In this document: positions 42,560 to 54,400 of the stretch, one piece after another
How positions within the stretch are numbered: the stretch's first letter is position 1
Layout of the letters: the number at the start of each line of letters is the position of its first letter
DNA from: Opisthocomus hoazin
Lineage: Eukaryota; Chordata; Aves; Opisthocomiformes; Opisthocomidae
Direction: 5' to 3'
Assembly (NCBI RefSeq): GCF_030867145.1
Contig: NC_134418.1
Span: 622,501 to 686,500, forward strand
Length of the DNA: 64,000 nucleotides
Notes under the pieces: model-generated
What the model was told of the DNA's origin: nothing
Seen by the model: the letters and a program-made list of their open reading frames with translations, nothing else
Databases searched by the model: none
Position numbers and translations under genes: made by a program

Positions 42560-42790
42560 TCTTTCCTTTTTCCCCTTTTCCTTTTTTCCCCTTTTCCTTT
42601 TTTCCCCTTTTCCTTTTTTCCCCTTTTCCTTTTTTCCCCTTTTCCTTTTTTCCCCTTTTCCTTTTTTCCCCTTTTCCTTTTTTCCCCTTTTCCTTTTTTC
42701 CCCTTTTCCTTTTTTCCCCTTTTCCTTTTTTCCCCTTTTCCTTTTTTCCCCTTTTCCTTTTTTCCCCTTTTCCTTTTTTCCCCTTTTCCT
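42560..42790 (+). repeat. Polypyrimidine array, 16 bp unit CCCCTTTTCCTTTTTT
   Basis: About 14 nearly perfect copies giving 230 bp with only C and T on the plus strand. The low copy-to-copy divergence points to recent expansion. The translated KGKGEKRKRGKKEK frame on the minus strand is an artefact. Confidence 0.97.
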
Positions 42791-43584
42791 CTCGGTTTGC
42801 AAAGACGAAGCTGAGGCTGAGACCCGCTGCCCCGGCGCTCGCGAGGGCGTCGTGCTAAAGGAGACGCAGGGCGCTGCTCGGCTCCCGTGCAAGGCGTGAG
42901 GGGGAGCAGCGAGCAGTTCTTCTTTCTTTGTTTTTAGCAGAAGGGAGGCTTCAGGGGCCGCGGGGCTGAGGCTTCCGTTGGGCGGCTGGGGCTGTGTCGT
43001 GCGGAGGCGCCGGGAAGCCCCTCGTGCCACGTGGGACCTGGCTTGCGTCGGCTTTTGCACCTGATCCTGAAGAGTCTGCGAGCCGGCCTTGTTGGTGTGA
43101 AAAATCCCGAAAGAGTGCAAAACAGCCGGGAAGAAAACGGTCTGCGAACGCGCCGGGGCTGCGGTGGCTGGGCGTGCGGTGGCTGGGCGTGCGGCCCCTC
43201 GGCTCGGTCGTCCTGCGCGGGTGACGCGGAGCGCTCTGCTGCCGGGCCTTGGGCCGCTTGGGTTGGGTGCGTTGTGGAACGCCCCGCAGCCCCCGGCCGG
43301 GCCACCGCAGCGCGCCTCGCCGGGCTGCCCTCCGTCACCTGCCCGCCGCGGGACGGCGGCTCGCTGGCCAGGCGCTCCGTAACGAGCGCAGAGCTTCGTT
43401 AGGGGTGGCCGTTGCTGGGAACAGAAGGCGGGGGCAGTGGTGTAAATGCTGAAAGGCACCGGCTGCTCCTCCAGCCAAGCCTCGCCAGGAAGGAAGGGTT
43501 TTGGTGGTTCCGTACCTCTGAGAGATCGGGCAGAGCAGGCGTGTGTTTAAATCAGCTTTTTTTGGTAGAATTAAACCTGGTGAA

Positions 43585-43862
43585 GGCCAGACTCTTCCCA
43601 GTGGTGCCCAGCGACAGGACAAGGGGCAACGGGCACAAACTGGAGCAGAGGAAGCTCCAGCTGAAGAGGAGGAAGAACTTCTTCCCTCTGAGGGTGCCGG
43701 AGCCCTGGCCCAGGCTGCCCAGGGAGGCTGTGGAGTCTCCTTCTCTGGAGATATTCCAGCCCCCCCTGGACAAGGTCCTGTGCCCCCTGCTGTGGGTGAC
43801 CCTGCTTGGGCAGGGGGCTGGGCTGGGGGACCCCAGAGGGCCCTGCCATGCTGGGATGCTGT
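43585..43862 (+). mobile_element. CR1 LINE 3' fragment
   Basis: Carries the terminal RT coding ([20 protein letters not shown] and [14 protein letters not shown] in different frames) and the start of the 3' UTR. It ends at CCATGCTGGGATG without the usual tail repeats. Confidence 0.88.
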
Positions 43863-44445
43863 GGGGTGACCCAGAGGCGCTGACGGCTGGGGCTGGGCGG
43901 CTGCGGAAGGGCGCTCAGCTGTGCGGTGGCGAGCGAATTGGTTGGGTGGAGATGAGCTGAAAGGGACTGACCTCCTCCCGCTGCCCCGGCCGGGGCTGCT
44001 CCGCACCATCCTTTGCTTTTCGCTCCGTTGCCACGGTTACCGTCTCCCGGCAGTGCTGCTGGCGCATCGATGGCGATCCTGAGAGTTTTAGCTAATGAAA
44101 ACCGTTCGATTCGTGGTGCAAGGACCCCCCCGGCGCGGCGGCTGCGGGGCTGTGCGGCTGCGGGGCTGGCTGCGGCTGCGGGGCCGTGCGGCCGTGGTGC
44201 AGCCGTGCAGGGCGCAGGCTCGCCGCGCCTGCCGGGTCCTAGCGCCGTGGGTCGGTTCTGGCCTGGGGCTCGGCGTGGGTGCCCTGCGGCGAGCCTGGCG
44301 TCCCCTCCTCCCGTGGGGCCGGTGCTCGGTAGCGTGCTGGACACCCAGCTCCGGCGACCTGCTCTGACGTAGGCGTGGGGTCCGGGAAGCCTTCGGGCTG
44401 CCGCCGCGTCCCCGGTGCGGTGCCGAGCCGTGGGGCGGACGGGCA

Positions 44446-44557
44446 GCAAGGTCCTGTGCAGCCTGCTGTAGGTGACCCTGCTTCGGCAGCGGGGTTGGAC
44501 TGGGTGACCCACAGAGGTCCCTTCCAACCCCCACCATTCTGTGATTCTGTGATTCTG
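44446..44557 (+). mobile_element. CR1 LINE 3' UTR fragment
   Basis: Only the last 110 bp of a CR1. It runs from GGTCCTGTGCAGCCTGCTG through GGTTGGACTGGGTGACC and CAGAGGTCCCTTCCAACCCC to the 8 bp tail repeats (ATTCTGTG, three copies). It is of the subfamily with GACCCACAGAGG. Confidence 0.9.
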
Positions 44558-46171
44558 CCTGCTCCTCCGCGGTGTTGCCCGGACCCACAAGCCCTGTCTG
44601 TGCAGCCGGGGCTCCGCACGCACACGCGTGGGTCTCGGTGGCCTGGAAGCGGCGCGGGCTGCGGTGCTGCGGCGCGGGTGGTGAGCGCCTCGGACGCAGG
44701 GGGGGTTGCGCGCGCGGTCAAGCGCCTGCGTCGCTGCCGTCTGCAGCGGCCGGGGCTGCGGCCGAGCACCTCCTGCGCTGTGGGTGTGCGGGGACGGGGC
44801 GGGCGGTGCTCCGCGCTCCGAAAGGATCGCGATCTCGGGGTGAAACGGGACGTGCTGGGATGCGGGCGCGTGGGAAGCACGGAGAGGTTACGGGGCAGTG
44901 CTGGTCGGCGAGGTGGGCTGCAGCCTCCCTGCGAGGGCACGGCGTCTGCCGCTCATCGCTGGGCGTCAGGGCGAAAGAGAGCTTTAGTTAAGGTTTTTAA
45001 TGGCTCAGCGGATTTTTCTCTGTATTGTCGGACGCGTAAAGGTGGCTCTTGGGCGACGGACAGGAGCCGTACCCCTGGCAGCAGTGCTGGAAGGGGAGCG
45101 GGAGGTGGGATTTGCCCTGGCACCAGCCCGGGGCGAGGGTTTGCCCCCCACCCGCCCCGCTGAGCCGCGCCGGCTGCCGAGACCCGGGGCAGCGGGGGCT
45201 GCTGCGGGGCTGGCCGGGCAGGCCGAGCTCTCCTGGCAGCCGCTCCGCTTCTCCGGCCGGAACAGGAAAGAGCCGGGGCCGACTTTCAGCTCGCTCGGGG
45301 ACTCTGCGTAGCTTGGAGTTTAATTAAAAAGTCTGAAACTCATCAAACCTGGTCTGGTTGACGCCACGAAGACGGAGCCCTGAGGTGTGCTTTCTAGAAT
45401 TTCTCTTCTGGACAGAAGGTTGGTGGAAGACCGAGCTGCTCGGAGATCAGAGAGGCTTTGCTGAGCAGTTTCACCAGGAGATGCGTGTGTGTATATATAA
45501 ATATTAAAAAACCATAAACAAGCTAAGATGGCGTTTTGCTGTTCCTAAATCAGTAGTGGGGAGTTTGCTGAAGTGTTTCACGCTTCCTGCCTGGTTTGCT
45601 GAAGCTGAAGAAGCTGTTGGTGTTCAAGCCACGTGGCCCGTGGCCCGCTTCTTATCCCAGATTTCAGCAAAAAGTCGGCGGGTCTTAAACTGAATATTCT
45701 TTGGCCTTTTTATGATGGTTTTTATGTAGTGCTGAGCGTTACATTGCGAGTTTGGGCAGCTGCCAGACAGCCTCTGTGGGTCCGAACAAAGCCGTGCGGG
45801 GTGGCCGTGTCCCTGGGGGACGGCGCTGCGGCCGCGGGGCCGTGCAGGTCTGCAGCGCTTGCCGCTTCTCTGCAGGTGAGAGAAGATTGCCCCAACCTTG
45901 GGCACGGGCGGCCTCGCTGCGTGAAGGGTGCCCCGAGCTGCTCTAGCTCGGTGTCCCGTGCTCACCCACGGCTCCTGAGGTCCGCTGGGCTGGGCTTGTG
46001 GGCAGCAGGCCGGCAGCTCTGACGGAGCGGGTTACTGCCCGGGAAACGCCGAAATGCCCGGGGGGGGCCGGGCTGCGGCCGCTGAGCGGTGCCGGGGGTT
46101 GTTACCGAGTGCCCTGCTCCCTTCCCAGCGTGCCAGCCCCTGCTCCCTGCACCGTGTCTGCCTGTCCGTCA

Positions 46172-46414
46172 CCGAATCCCAGCGTGGAAGGGTTGGCAGG
46201 GCCCTCTGGGGTCCCCCAGCCCAGCCCCCTGCCCAAGCAGGGTCACCCAGAGCAGGGGGCACAGCACCGCGGCCAGGGGGGGCTGGAATATCTCCAGAGA
46301 AGGAGACTCCACAGCCTCCCTGGGCAGCCTGGGCCAGGGCTCCGGCACCCTCAGAGGGAAGAAGTTCTTCCTCATCTTCAGCTGGAGCTTCCTCTGCTCC
46401 AGTTTGTGCCCGTG
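46172..46414 (-). mobile_element. CR1 LINE 3' fragment
   Basis: Minus-strand 3' end of CR1. It shares its sequence with the copies at 41380 and 56736, and is cut at GTTTGTGCCCGTG. Confidence 0.9.
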
Positions 46415-47056
46415 ACCGCTTCCTTCAGAGCAGCGCAGAGAGGGGGAAAGGGCTGCAGAGTCTGGGGGTGCTCTGGTTGAGTTCTTGGGTGCTCCTCTGG
46501 CAATGTCCTCCTTTCTAGCCAAGGTTTCTTGTTGCTCGTCCCCGTTGTACATCTTTAAAGTTCACTCCCTTGAACGTGATGACTGTGTCCTCGAAGGCCA
46601 CCTGCTTCATGGGACACCCTGGCCTTCCCCCGGCTGAGCGTGCCACCCTGCTCAGTGCTCCGCTCCGCTTTTTTGGTGCGTGTCGCTGGGTTTCTGCCTG
46701 GTTCCTGGGCACGGAGGTGGCTGATGTGGAGCTGCGTTCCTTGTTCGCCTGGCGTAGAGCGCTTGGGAGTCACCCACGGCCGTGCAGGAGAGAAGGGGCC
46801 AGGGGATGCGCTCGTCGTCCTCTGATCTGCGTGGTTGGAAGAATTCAGCCCCCGTGTTGACTCACCCGGAGCTTCCCGAGCAGGTTCCTCTTCATCCTTT
46901 TGAAAACTTCCTGGGAACGCTGGGTTCTCGCTGCAGGTGGGTCATGGCCTCCCTTACGGCCGCTGCAGCCGGGTGCCAACGCAGGACGCGCGCAGTCGTA
47001 CGGACTGGTGGTGCAGCGCTGTCTGGGGGCCGGGCGCTGGCGTGCCGGGGCCGGCT

Positions 47057-47490
47057 GGATGGTGAGGGGCCTGGAGCATCTCTGCTGCGAGGAGAGGCTG
47101 AGGGAGCTGGGCTTGTTCAGCCTGGAGAAGAGAAGGCTGCGAGGGGACCTTCGAAATGCCCCTAAATATCTGCAGGGGGGGGGTCAGGAGGATGGGGCCA
47201 GACTCTTCCCAGTGGTGCCCAGCGCCAGGACAAGGGGCAACGGGCACAAACTGAAGCAGAGGAAGCTCCAGCTGAAGCCGAGGAAGAACTTCTTCCCTCT
47301 GAGGGTGCCGGAGCCCTGGCCCAGGCTGCCCAGGGAGGCTGTGGAGTCTCCTTCTCTGGAGATATTCCAGCCCCCCTGGCCGCGGTGCTGTGCCCCCTGC
47401 TCTGGGTGACCCTGCTTGGGCAGGGGGCTGGGCTGGGGGACCCCAGAGGGCCCTGCCAGCCCCACCATGCTGGGATGCTGGGATTCTGTC
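47057..47490 (+). mobile_element. CR1 LINE 3' fragment
   Basis: Carries [20 protein letters not shown], then PKYLQGGG and [12 protein letters not shown]. It ends in the tail GCTGGGATTCTGTC. It lies about 950 bp upstream of the first DCTN1 coding exon. Confidence 0.92.
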
Positions 47491-48443
47491 CCGGGCTGCC
47501 GGTGGTGCCGGTGCCTCGAAGCTGCGGCACACGGCGGCTGGGCGCGGTGCCGTGGTTGAGCCCCTCCGCCAGCCCCGATCAGGCAGCAATTAACGCCGCA
47601 GACAGCTCGGAGAAGAGGGGCTGATGACTTTAATTAGACGTCTGTTCAGATCAACTGGGGGAAGAACAATTATCGATTTTAAAAAATGCCCCACGGTTAA
47701 CTCCTTGGTGCCCGTGCCAGGCGCCGCGGCGGCGTGCGGGCGTCTCCCTGGCGGTGCCGGGTGCTGGGGACGGAACCTGCGTCGCGGCGTTCTTCCTCCT
47801 CGGACTTTGCCACGGAGGGATGCGGTGCTGGGGGGGTGGGAGAGGAAGGGGTGGCTGCTGGGGGCAAACCTTGGCGAGGGGGCACGGGAGGGAGCGTGGG
47901 GGGCACGAGAGGGAGCATGGGGGGCACGCCGAGCCGCGGCATGCCACCGGGGTGTCCTGGGGGGTCTTGGTTGGCTCCGGGCGGGAGGAGATCCGGGTGG
48001 CCCCAGCCTGGTGTCCGGCCATGGGCGCTGCCGGTGCAGCAGGGTGAGCGGAGGAGGCTGCATGGTGGCCGGTGGCCGTGCCGGTGGCCGTGCCGGTGGC
48101 CGTGCCAGCACATTGGGGTGGCCGAGCGAGGCCGGCTGCCTCTGGTCCTGCGGCTCCGCCGGGAGCCGGGTAGCGTTAGGACCCAGCGAGCTGGCAGCGC
48201 GGTGACAAGTCTGGAGCAGCACTAGCGCAGCGTAGTCTCCATCAGCTGGGCTGGATTTTTGTGTGTCCCTCTGCTGAAGAAGCCTCTGCCGGGAAGGGGC
48301 TGCTGCCCCTCGCCGGGGGGACGCGGCGATGGCCGGAGCCGCTGAAACCTGAGAAACCGCTGCTGGGTTGCTGCAGGCCGGGAACTGAGACCATTATCTA
48401 AAAATAATAAATCTTCAAAATAAAGAGGCGCGCCGGCGGCAGC

Positions 48444-51400
48444 ATGGCCCAGAGCAAGAGGCACGCATTCGGCCGGGTAAGCTGGGGGGGGAAAGTTATT
48501 TACCAACTCCTGGCGATGCTGTTAGGTAATATTGTAATCTATCTTACCGCTGTCCGTTGCGATGAAAAATAGAGCTATTTTTGTACTGAAACCTGGATGG
48601 GGTTTCCCGGGCTTTCACATTTCTGGAATTTGATATCTTCGTCGGTAACGCTATCGGTTACGGTACACGGTGGGTGGGTGAGCGGTCTGAATTACATCAG
48701 CAGCTGCGTCCTTTTGCTCTGAGTTGGGCTGCGTTGCCGTTAATTATCGCTGATAATGCAGCGAGGCGTCAGCCCAGCCTCCGGCGACGACAGGATCTTT
48801 CTAGGGCTTCTCAGCACAAAGATTCGGGGTTGTTTTCCTTTCCGCATCGTGTTTTTCCTTCCTCTTTGCTTTTTTTTTTCCAGGTTGCAGGGTGAGATAC
48901 CGAGCTTCCGAGTGCCTGAAAACCGTTTCCAGGTTTTACCGTATTGCAGTTAACCCCGGGTGGCGCGGCGGGCAGCGGAGCCGGACCGGCACCGGCCCTG
49001 CGCCAGGCCTGGCTTCGGAGTTTTCCTTTGTGGTTTTGTTCTCCGTGGCCGGCGCGGGGATGCTGCGTCCCCGACCCTCGCTGTTCTGGGGAGCGGGCAG
49101 CGCGTTTTCGGCGGCTCGGCAGCTCGGCGCTTGCCAACTTGGCAGAGCGCTCTGGTAACTCCGGGGGCAGGCGGGCTGCGCTTCGGCGGGGCCGGCGAGG
49201 GCAGACCCCTTCCCACCGCCCTGCTGGGTCCGTGCCCGGCCCGAAGCCCCCCGTGCGGGCGCGTGGCCTGCGGCTGCCGTGCCTGGCAGGGGAGATGTGC
49301 GAGCACACCGGGCCGGGAGCTGCTCACCGCCGGCGTGGCTGCGTGCCGCGGCCGGTGGCCGAAGCGCTCTGCTGGCACAGCCGGCGGCCGCTGAACGGAG
49401 CGGCTGCCCTGCAGAACGGGCTGGGGGCTGCCGTGCCCACCCCGTGCGGGGTCAGAGCCTGTTTCCGTGCGGGGATGCGGCTGCGGAGCGCTGGCCTGGG
49501 CTGGCAGCGGGCGCACGACGCCGGCCGCTCCGGCTCCCCAGGCTCTGCGTTGGGCCAAGGGTGCTGGTTTCGGGGGGGAAGCGGGGCGAGGGAGGTGAAA
49601 TTTCAGCCGCAGTCTCGGCAGCCTCTCCTGATAACGGCGTTGGATTTCGGGCGGGGGGACGGCGGCTGCGTCTCCGGGATGCGAGCGGGCTGATCTGCGT
49701 TCTGAAATCGGTTCCGCGGGGACCGGAGCTGCGCCAGCCCTGCCGGCTGGGCCGGAGCGACCGGCTGCCGCGCGGCGTCCGGACGAGGGCTGCGGGGCCG
49801 CGTGCTCCTGCGCCGTGGCCGATGGCACCGCGCTCAGAACGCCCAGACCGTTCGCGTCTGACTGCTCGCTCCCCGGCCTCGGGCAGGGTGAACCCAGCGC
49901 CGCGGTGGGGGCTTCGTCCCGGCTCATCTGCGACGCAGACCCGCGCCGCGCCGGCTTCTGCCGGGTGGGACGCAGCCACCCCCGCCGTGCCCCCGCTGAC
50001 GGGTCTGCTCTGAATCCGGGGCGATCCCCTCGTCTCGGTGGGGGTGGCGTGGCAGCACCACGCGCTGTTCCGTGATGGCACCGAACTGGGAGGAGCGGTG
50101 GGCACCCCGGCAGGGTGTGCTGGATCCAGCGAGACCTGGGCAGGTGGAGAGTTGGGCAGAGAGGAACCTGATGAGGTTCAACCAGGGCAAGGGCAGGGTC
50201 CTGCCCCTGGGGAGGAACAACCCCAGGCACCAGGACAGGCTGGGGCGGCCCTGCTGGAGAGCAGCTCTGCGGAGAGGGACTGGGAGTGCTGGGGGACGAC
50301 AGGGTGACCATGAGCCAGCAGCGTGCCCTGGGTGCCAAGAAGGCCAAGGGGATCCTGGGGTGCATGAGGAGGAGTGTGGGCAGCAGGGCGAGGGAGGTTC
50401 TCCTGCCCCTCTGCTCTGCCCTGGGGAGGCCCCATCTGCAGTGCTGGGTCCAGTGCTGGGCTCCCCAGTTCAAGAGAGATGAGGAGCTACTGGAGAGAGT
50501 CCAGCGGAGGGCTACGAGGATGAGGAGGGGACTGGAGCATCTCTGCTGCGAGGAGAGGCTGAGGGAGCTGGGCTTGTTCAGCCTGGAGAAGAGAAGGCTG
50601 CGAGGGGACCTTCGAAATGCCCATAAATATCTGCAGGGTGGGGGTCAGGAGGACGGGGCCAGACTCTTTCCAGTGGTGCCCAGCGACAGGACAAGGGGCA
50701 CCGGGCACAAACTGGAGCAGAGGAAGCTCCAGCTGAAGATGAGGAAGAACTTCTTCCCTCTGAGGGTGCCAGAGCCCTGGCCCAGGCTGCCCAGGGAGGC
50801 TGTGGAGTCTCCTTCTCTGGAGATATTCCAGCCCCCCTGGCCGCGGTGCTGTGCCCCCTGCTCTGGGTGACCCTGCTTGGGCAGGGGGTGGCACTGGGGG
50901 ACCCCAGAGGGCCCTGCCAGCCCCTGCCACGCTGGGATTCTGGGATTTTGGGATTCTGTGATAACTGGTCTTATCAGAAACTAGAATTATTTCCGAGTCT
51001 TTCCTTGTTCCAGCCGCGCTGGGGCACGTCTTGAGCCTGAGGCGAAGAGCGCGGTAACCTGCGGTCGCGAGTCTCGCTACGGGAGCTTTGCAGGGCTGGG
51101 TGCTGTGCTCGAGGTTCGCCTGAAACTTCTGATCTGTGCTGGGAATGACAGTTTGAGGTTCAATTAGTCATATCCGCACGGAGGGCGGCGTCCCGGCGTA
51201 ATGACGTGAGTCTGCCTTCTGGAAGGAGTACGGTAAATACTCCTCGGGTTACCTGCTAGAAGGGAGCGGAAGACTGAAACCGTCACGCTCAGGTGGAAGG
51301 CGGTGGTGACCCAAGTCACGCTCACATCACAGCTCGGGTCGCTTGGAATTGCCTCCATTTCTCGGTGACTGATAACCGGTACCCTCAAAGAACTGGAGGA

Positions 51401-54400
51401 GTGGCCTGGAAACGCGTGTGGTGCTTTAAAGGAGGGCGAGGAGAGGGCCGCGCCGTGTTGCTGAGCGGAGCCAGCTCGGCAGCGGTGCGGAGCGAAGCCT
51501 CCTGTTGCCGGAGGAGGTGGGGGGCGAAGCGCAGCCCCCAGCCTGGCTGCCCGCCTGGAGGAGGCTTCTCCCCCAGCCCTGTCCCCACGGGTCTGGGGAT
51601 CTTCTGGGGTGGTGGCTTCCTCCGAGGCGCCTGCCGGTGACCGGCAGCGGTGGCTTACACGCACCTCCTGCAGGCTCCTGCCCGATCCAGAGGCTGTCAG
51701 CGGGCCAGTGGCCCGGGGGTGGCTCTGGCCTCGGGCACGTACCCCTGCTCTCATCCCCTGGGCTGGGGTCCCTGGGAGCTTCCAACAGCTCCCTGCTCCG
51801 TGCTCACTGTCAGCCTTGCTGTCTGTGCCCAGAGCTCGGGTACCCGGAGCACCGGCCTGGCCTGCTGGGAAGGTCAGCGTGACCAGGGGGTTGCTCACAC
51901 CTCCTTGCTCGCTGGGCACTGCTCGAAGAAGACCCTTTGGTCGCTGGTGGCAGGGGAGCAGTTCCCAAAACTCAGCCCCCCTGAAGGGTTGTTGGTTTTC
52001 CGCAGACGGAGCCCAGGACAGGCCCTGCGGTGTGAGGTGCAGCTCTGGGGACACGCGCTGGCTCCTGGGAAGGGATCGGCGAGGAGCTGGCACGCTGTGC
52101 GGTGTCTGGAGACCCGGGGCGGTTCTGGGCTGTGTCACCAGCTGCCGTGTCGGGCTGTCGTGCCCTGGTGTCCCCGAGGACAACCGTCCCCAAGTCTGCG
52201 GTGTCTCTCACCCCCGCCTCCTTCCTCCGCAGCTGGCGAGGGACGGTGACCGCAGCCGAGAGGAACGGCCGCAGCCGGGCCCCGGGCTCCCCAGCCCACC
52301 GCCGAGCTGGCTCTGCTCTCCCACCTCCGCTCGGGAGGGCCGTCGGGTCCCCAGCCTGCGGTCATCCGGCTGGAACGTAGGTGGGGATGCGCTGTTTCCA
52401 GCTTGGGTGGGTTCTCTCCTTGTAACGTCTGGGACTGCGGTGCTCGCGTCGTTCTGGGTCTTCGTGAGAATGCCAGCCCCGGGTTTGGTCGGGCAGGGGA
52501 GCCCCTGGCTTCTGCGGCCGCGCTGGGGACCTGAGGCCAGGCAGAGCCCTCGGAGCGGTCGGCTTGGTCCTGGCTGCAGTCGACACGCCGGCAGCAGCGC
52601 GGGGCACGGCACGCTGCAGCACGGGAACAAGAGAATGTTGGCTCTGGTGCCTTGTCCCGAGGCAGCGACCGTGGCAGTCCCTGGCCGGGCCCCGCGGCTG
52701 CCCCGGCTCTGCGCAGCTCTGGCCCCGAGCCGCTGCGTGGGGTTCGGAGCAGAGCAGAGCTGCGTGTGCTGCCCAGGCGGAGCTCCCGGCGCCGGGGGAG
52801 CTGAGCTCCTGAGCTGGAGGCCGCGGAGAGGTCGGTGAGCGGCGTGCGCTGCCGTCCTCCCGCCGGAGCAGGGCCCCTTGTCCCACAGTCGCGTTTCTCA
52901 TCAGCTGGAAACGCAAGCTGGAAAGCCGTCGCCTTTTCTGAAGGGCGGGAATGCGTTAGAGGCTTGTCGCCTGCTCTCCCTTTTTGCTGAACGTTAAGGA
53001 TTCAGGAAATGTTTCTGTTCGAATCAGAGCTGATGGGCACGTGGGCCTTCAGCGTGCGGGTGTGCTGGCCGGGCTCGCAGAGCGTTCAGCGCTGCCGGAA
53101 CCCTCCCGGTGCTCCTCAGAGCTGCAGTCTGGTGGGAAGCTGAAGAACAGCTCCTGGATTTGGGAATGGGTGTTGCAGCCATCAGAGGCGGATTTCACAG
53201 GGTGTCTGGGCGGGGGTGGGTGGGGTGAGAGCCGCTTCGATGCCGAGGAGCGTGGTGCCTCGCAGTCCGGGCTGCTGCGCGCGGTGCTGGGAGAAGCAGG
53301 CGAAGCCCCTGGTGTGAGACCAGTGATGCTGTGGAGCAACGGTTGAGATCCTGCCCTAAAAAAGACTTATCCCAGAACCCCAGACCGGTTTGGGTGGGAA
53401 GGGACCTGACAGACCCCCCAGCCCACCCCCCTGCCACTGGCAGGGACCCTTCCCCCAGCCCAGGCTGCTCCCAGCCCCGTCCAACCTGGCCTTGAGCCCT
53501 GCCAGGGAGGGGGCAGCCCCAGCTCCTCTGGGCACCCCCAGAGTGAAGAATTTCTCCCTCGGATCTCCCCTAAATCTCCCCTCTCCCAGCTCAAAGCCAT
53601 CCCCCCTTGTCCCCTCACCCCCTGCCCTTGTCCCAGCCCCTCTCCAGCTCTCTTGTAGACCCCCATGAAGTTCTGGAAGACCTCTCTCAGGTCTCCCTGC
53701 AGCCTTCTCCTCCCCAGGCTGAGCAGCCCCAGCTCTCCCAGCCTCTCCTCCCAGCAGAGGGGCTCCAGCCCCCGGGTTGTCCCTTGTGGGTGAAGGTCTG
53801 CGGACGCTCTGAGCGCGCTGTGGCAGTCGCCCTCGGGAGGCTTGGCCGTGCTGCTGAGCGCTGCGGCTGTGCGGAGAGCCCTTCCCAGGGTGGGACGTGT
53901 TTCGGGGTGGATGTGCGCTGGGGGCAGGTTCTGTTTTTCCCTTTGTAGTGGCCGTGATCGTAGCCATCACCCCACCGTGGTGTCCCTGCCCCTAGGTGGG
54001 CGCCAGTCTGTCCTGCTCATGGGGGCTGGGTGGGCTTGGGACAGTCCCGTCTCTGCTGGGTCCTGGGCGGCTGCAGCTGTGGTGCAGAGCTCCGGGGTGG
54101 ACCTCCCCGAGCTCCTGGAAGTCCTTTCCTACCCCTCGTGCTGTGTGCCAGCAGGTTCAGGGAGCGCAGGGTGCTGATGAAGCTTCCCAGGCGGTGCAGC
54201 GTGGAGAAAGGGGCCTTTCCTTCCCGTCAGCACCACGTCCGCCCCGCTGGCCTCGCCCCTTACCGCAGAAGGGTCTTGCGTGTGACCGCAGAGCGACGGA
54301 AAGGTTCTTCATCGCTGCGCCCAGCTGACCGTGCGAGCGCAGGCTCTGCACCCTGGTTCATCCCTGTGGGATCTGGAGATCACAGAACTTGTGAAAACTG

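Larger units (their letters stand above)
39436..48443 (+). other. Upstream region, probably 5' intron of DCTN1
   Basis: Apart from the CR1 pieces and the pyrimidine array listed separately, no exon with splice sites or recognisable protein similarity was found in this 9 kb. GC falls from left to right and AT-rich unique DNA appears near 45350-45750. A 41 bp-spaced duplication of GTCTGCACCCCGGGGAGAAG occurs at 40265-40340. Confidence 0.5.
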
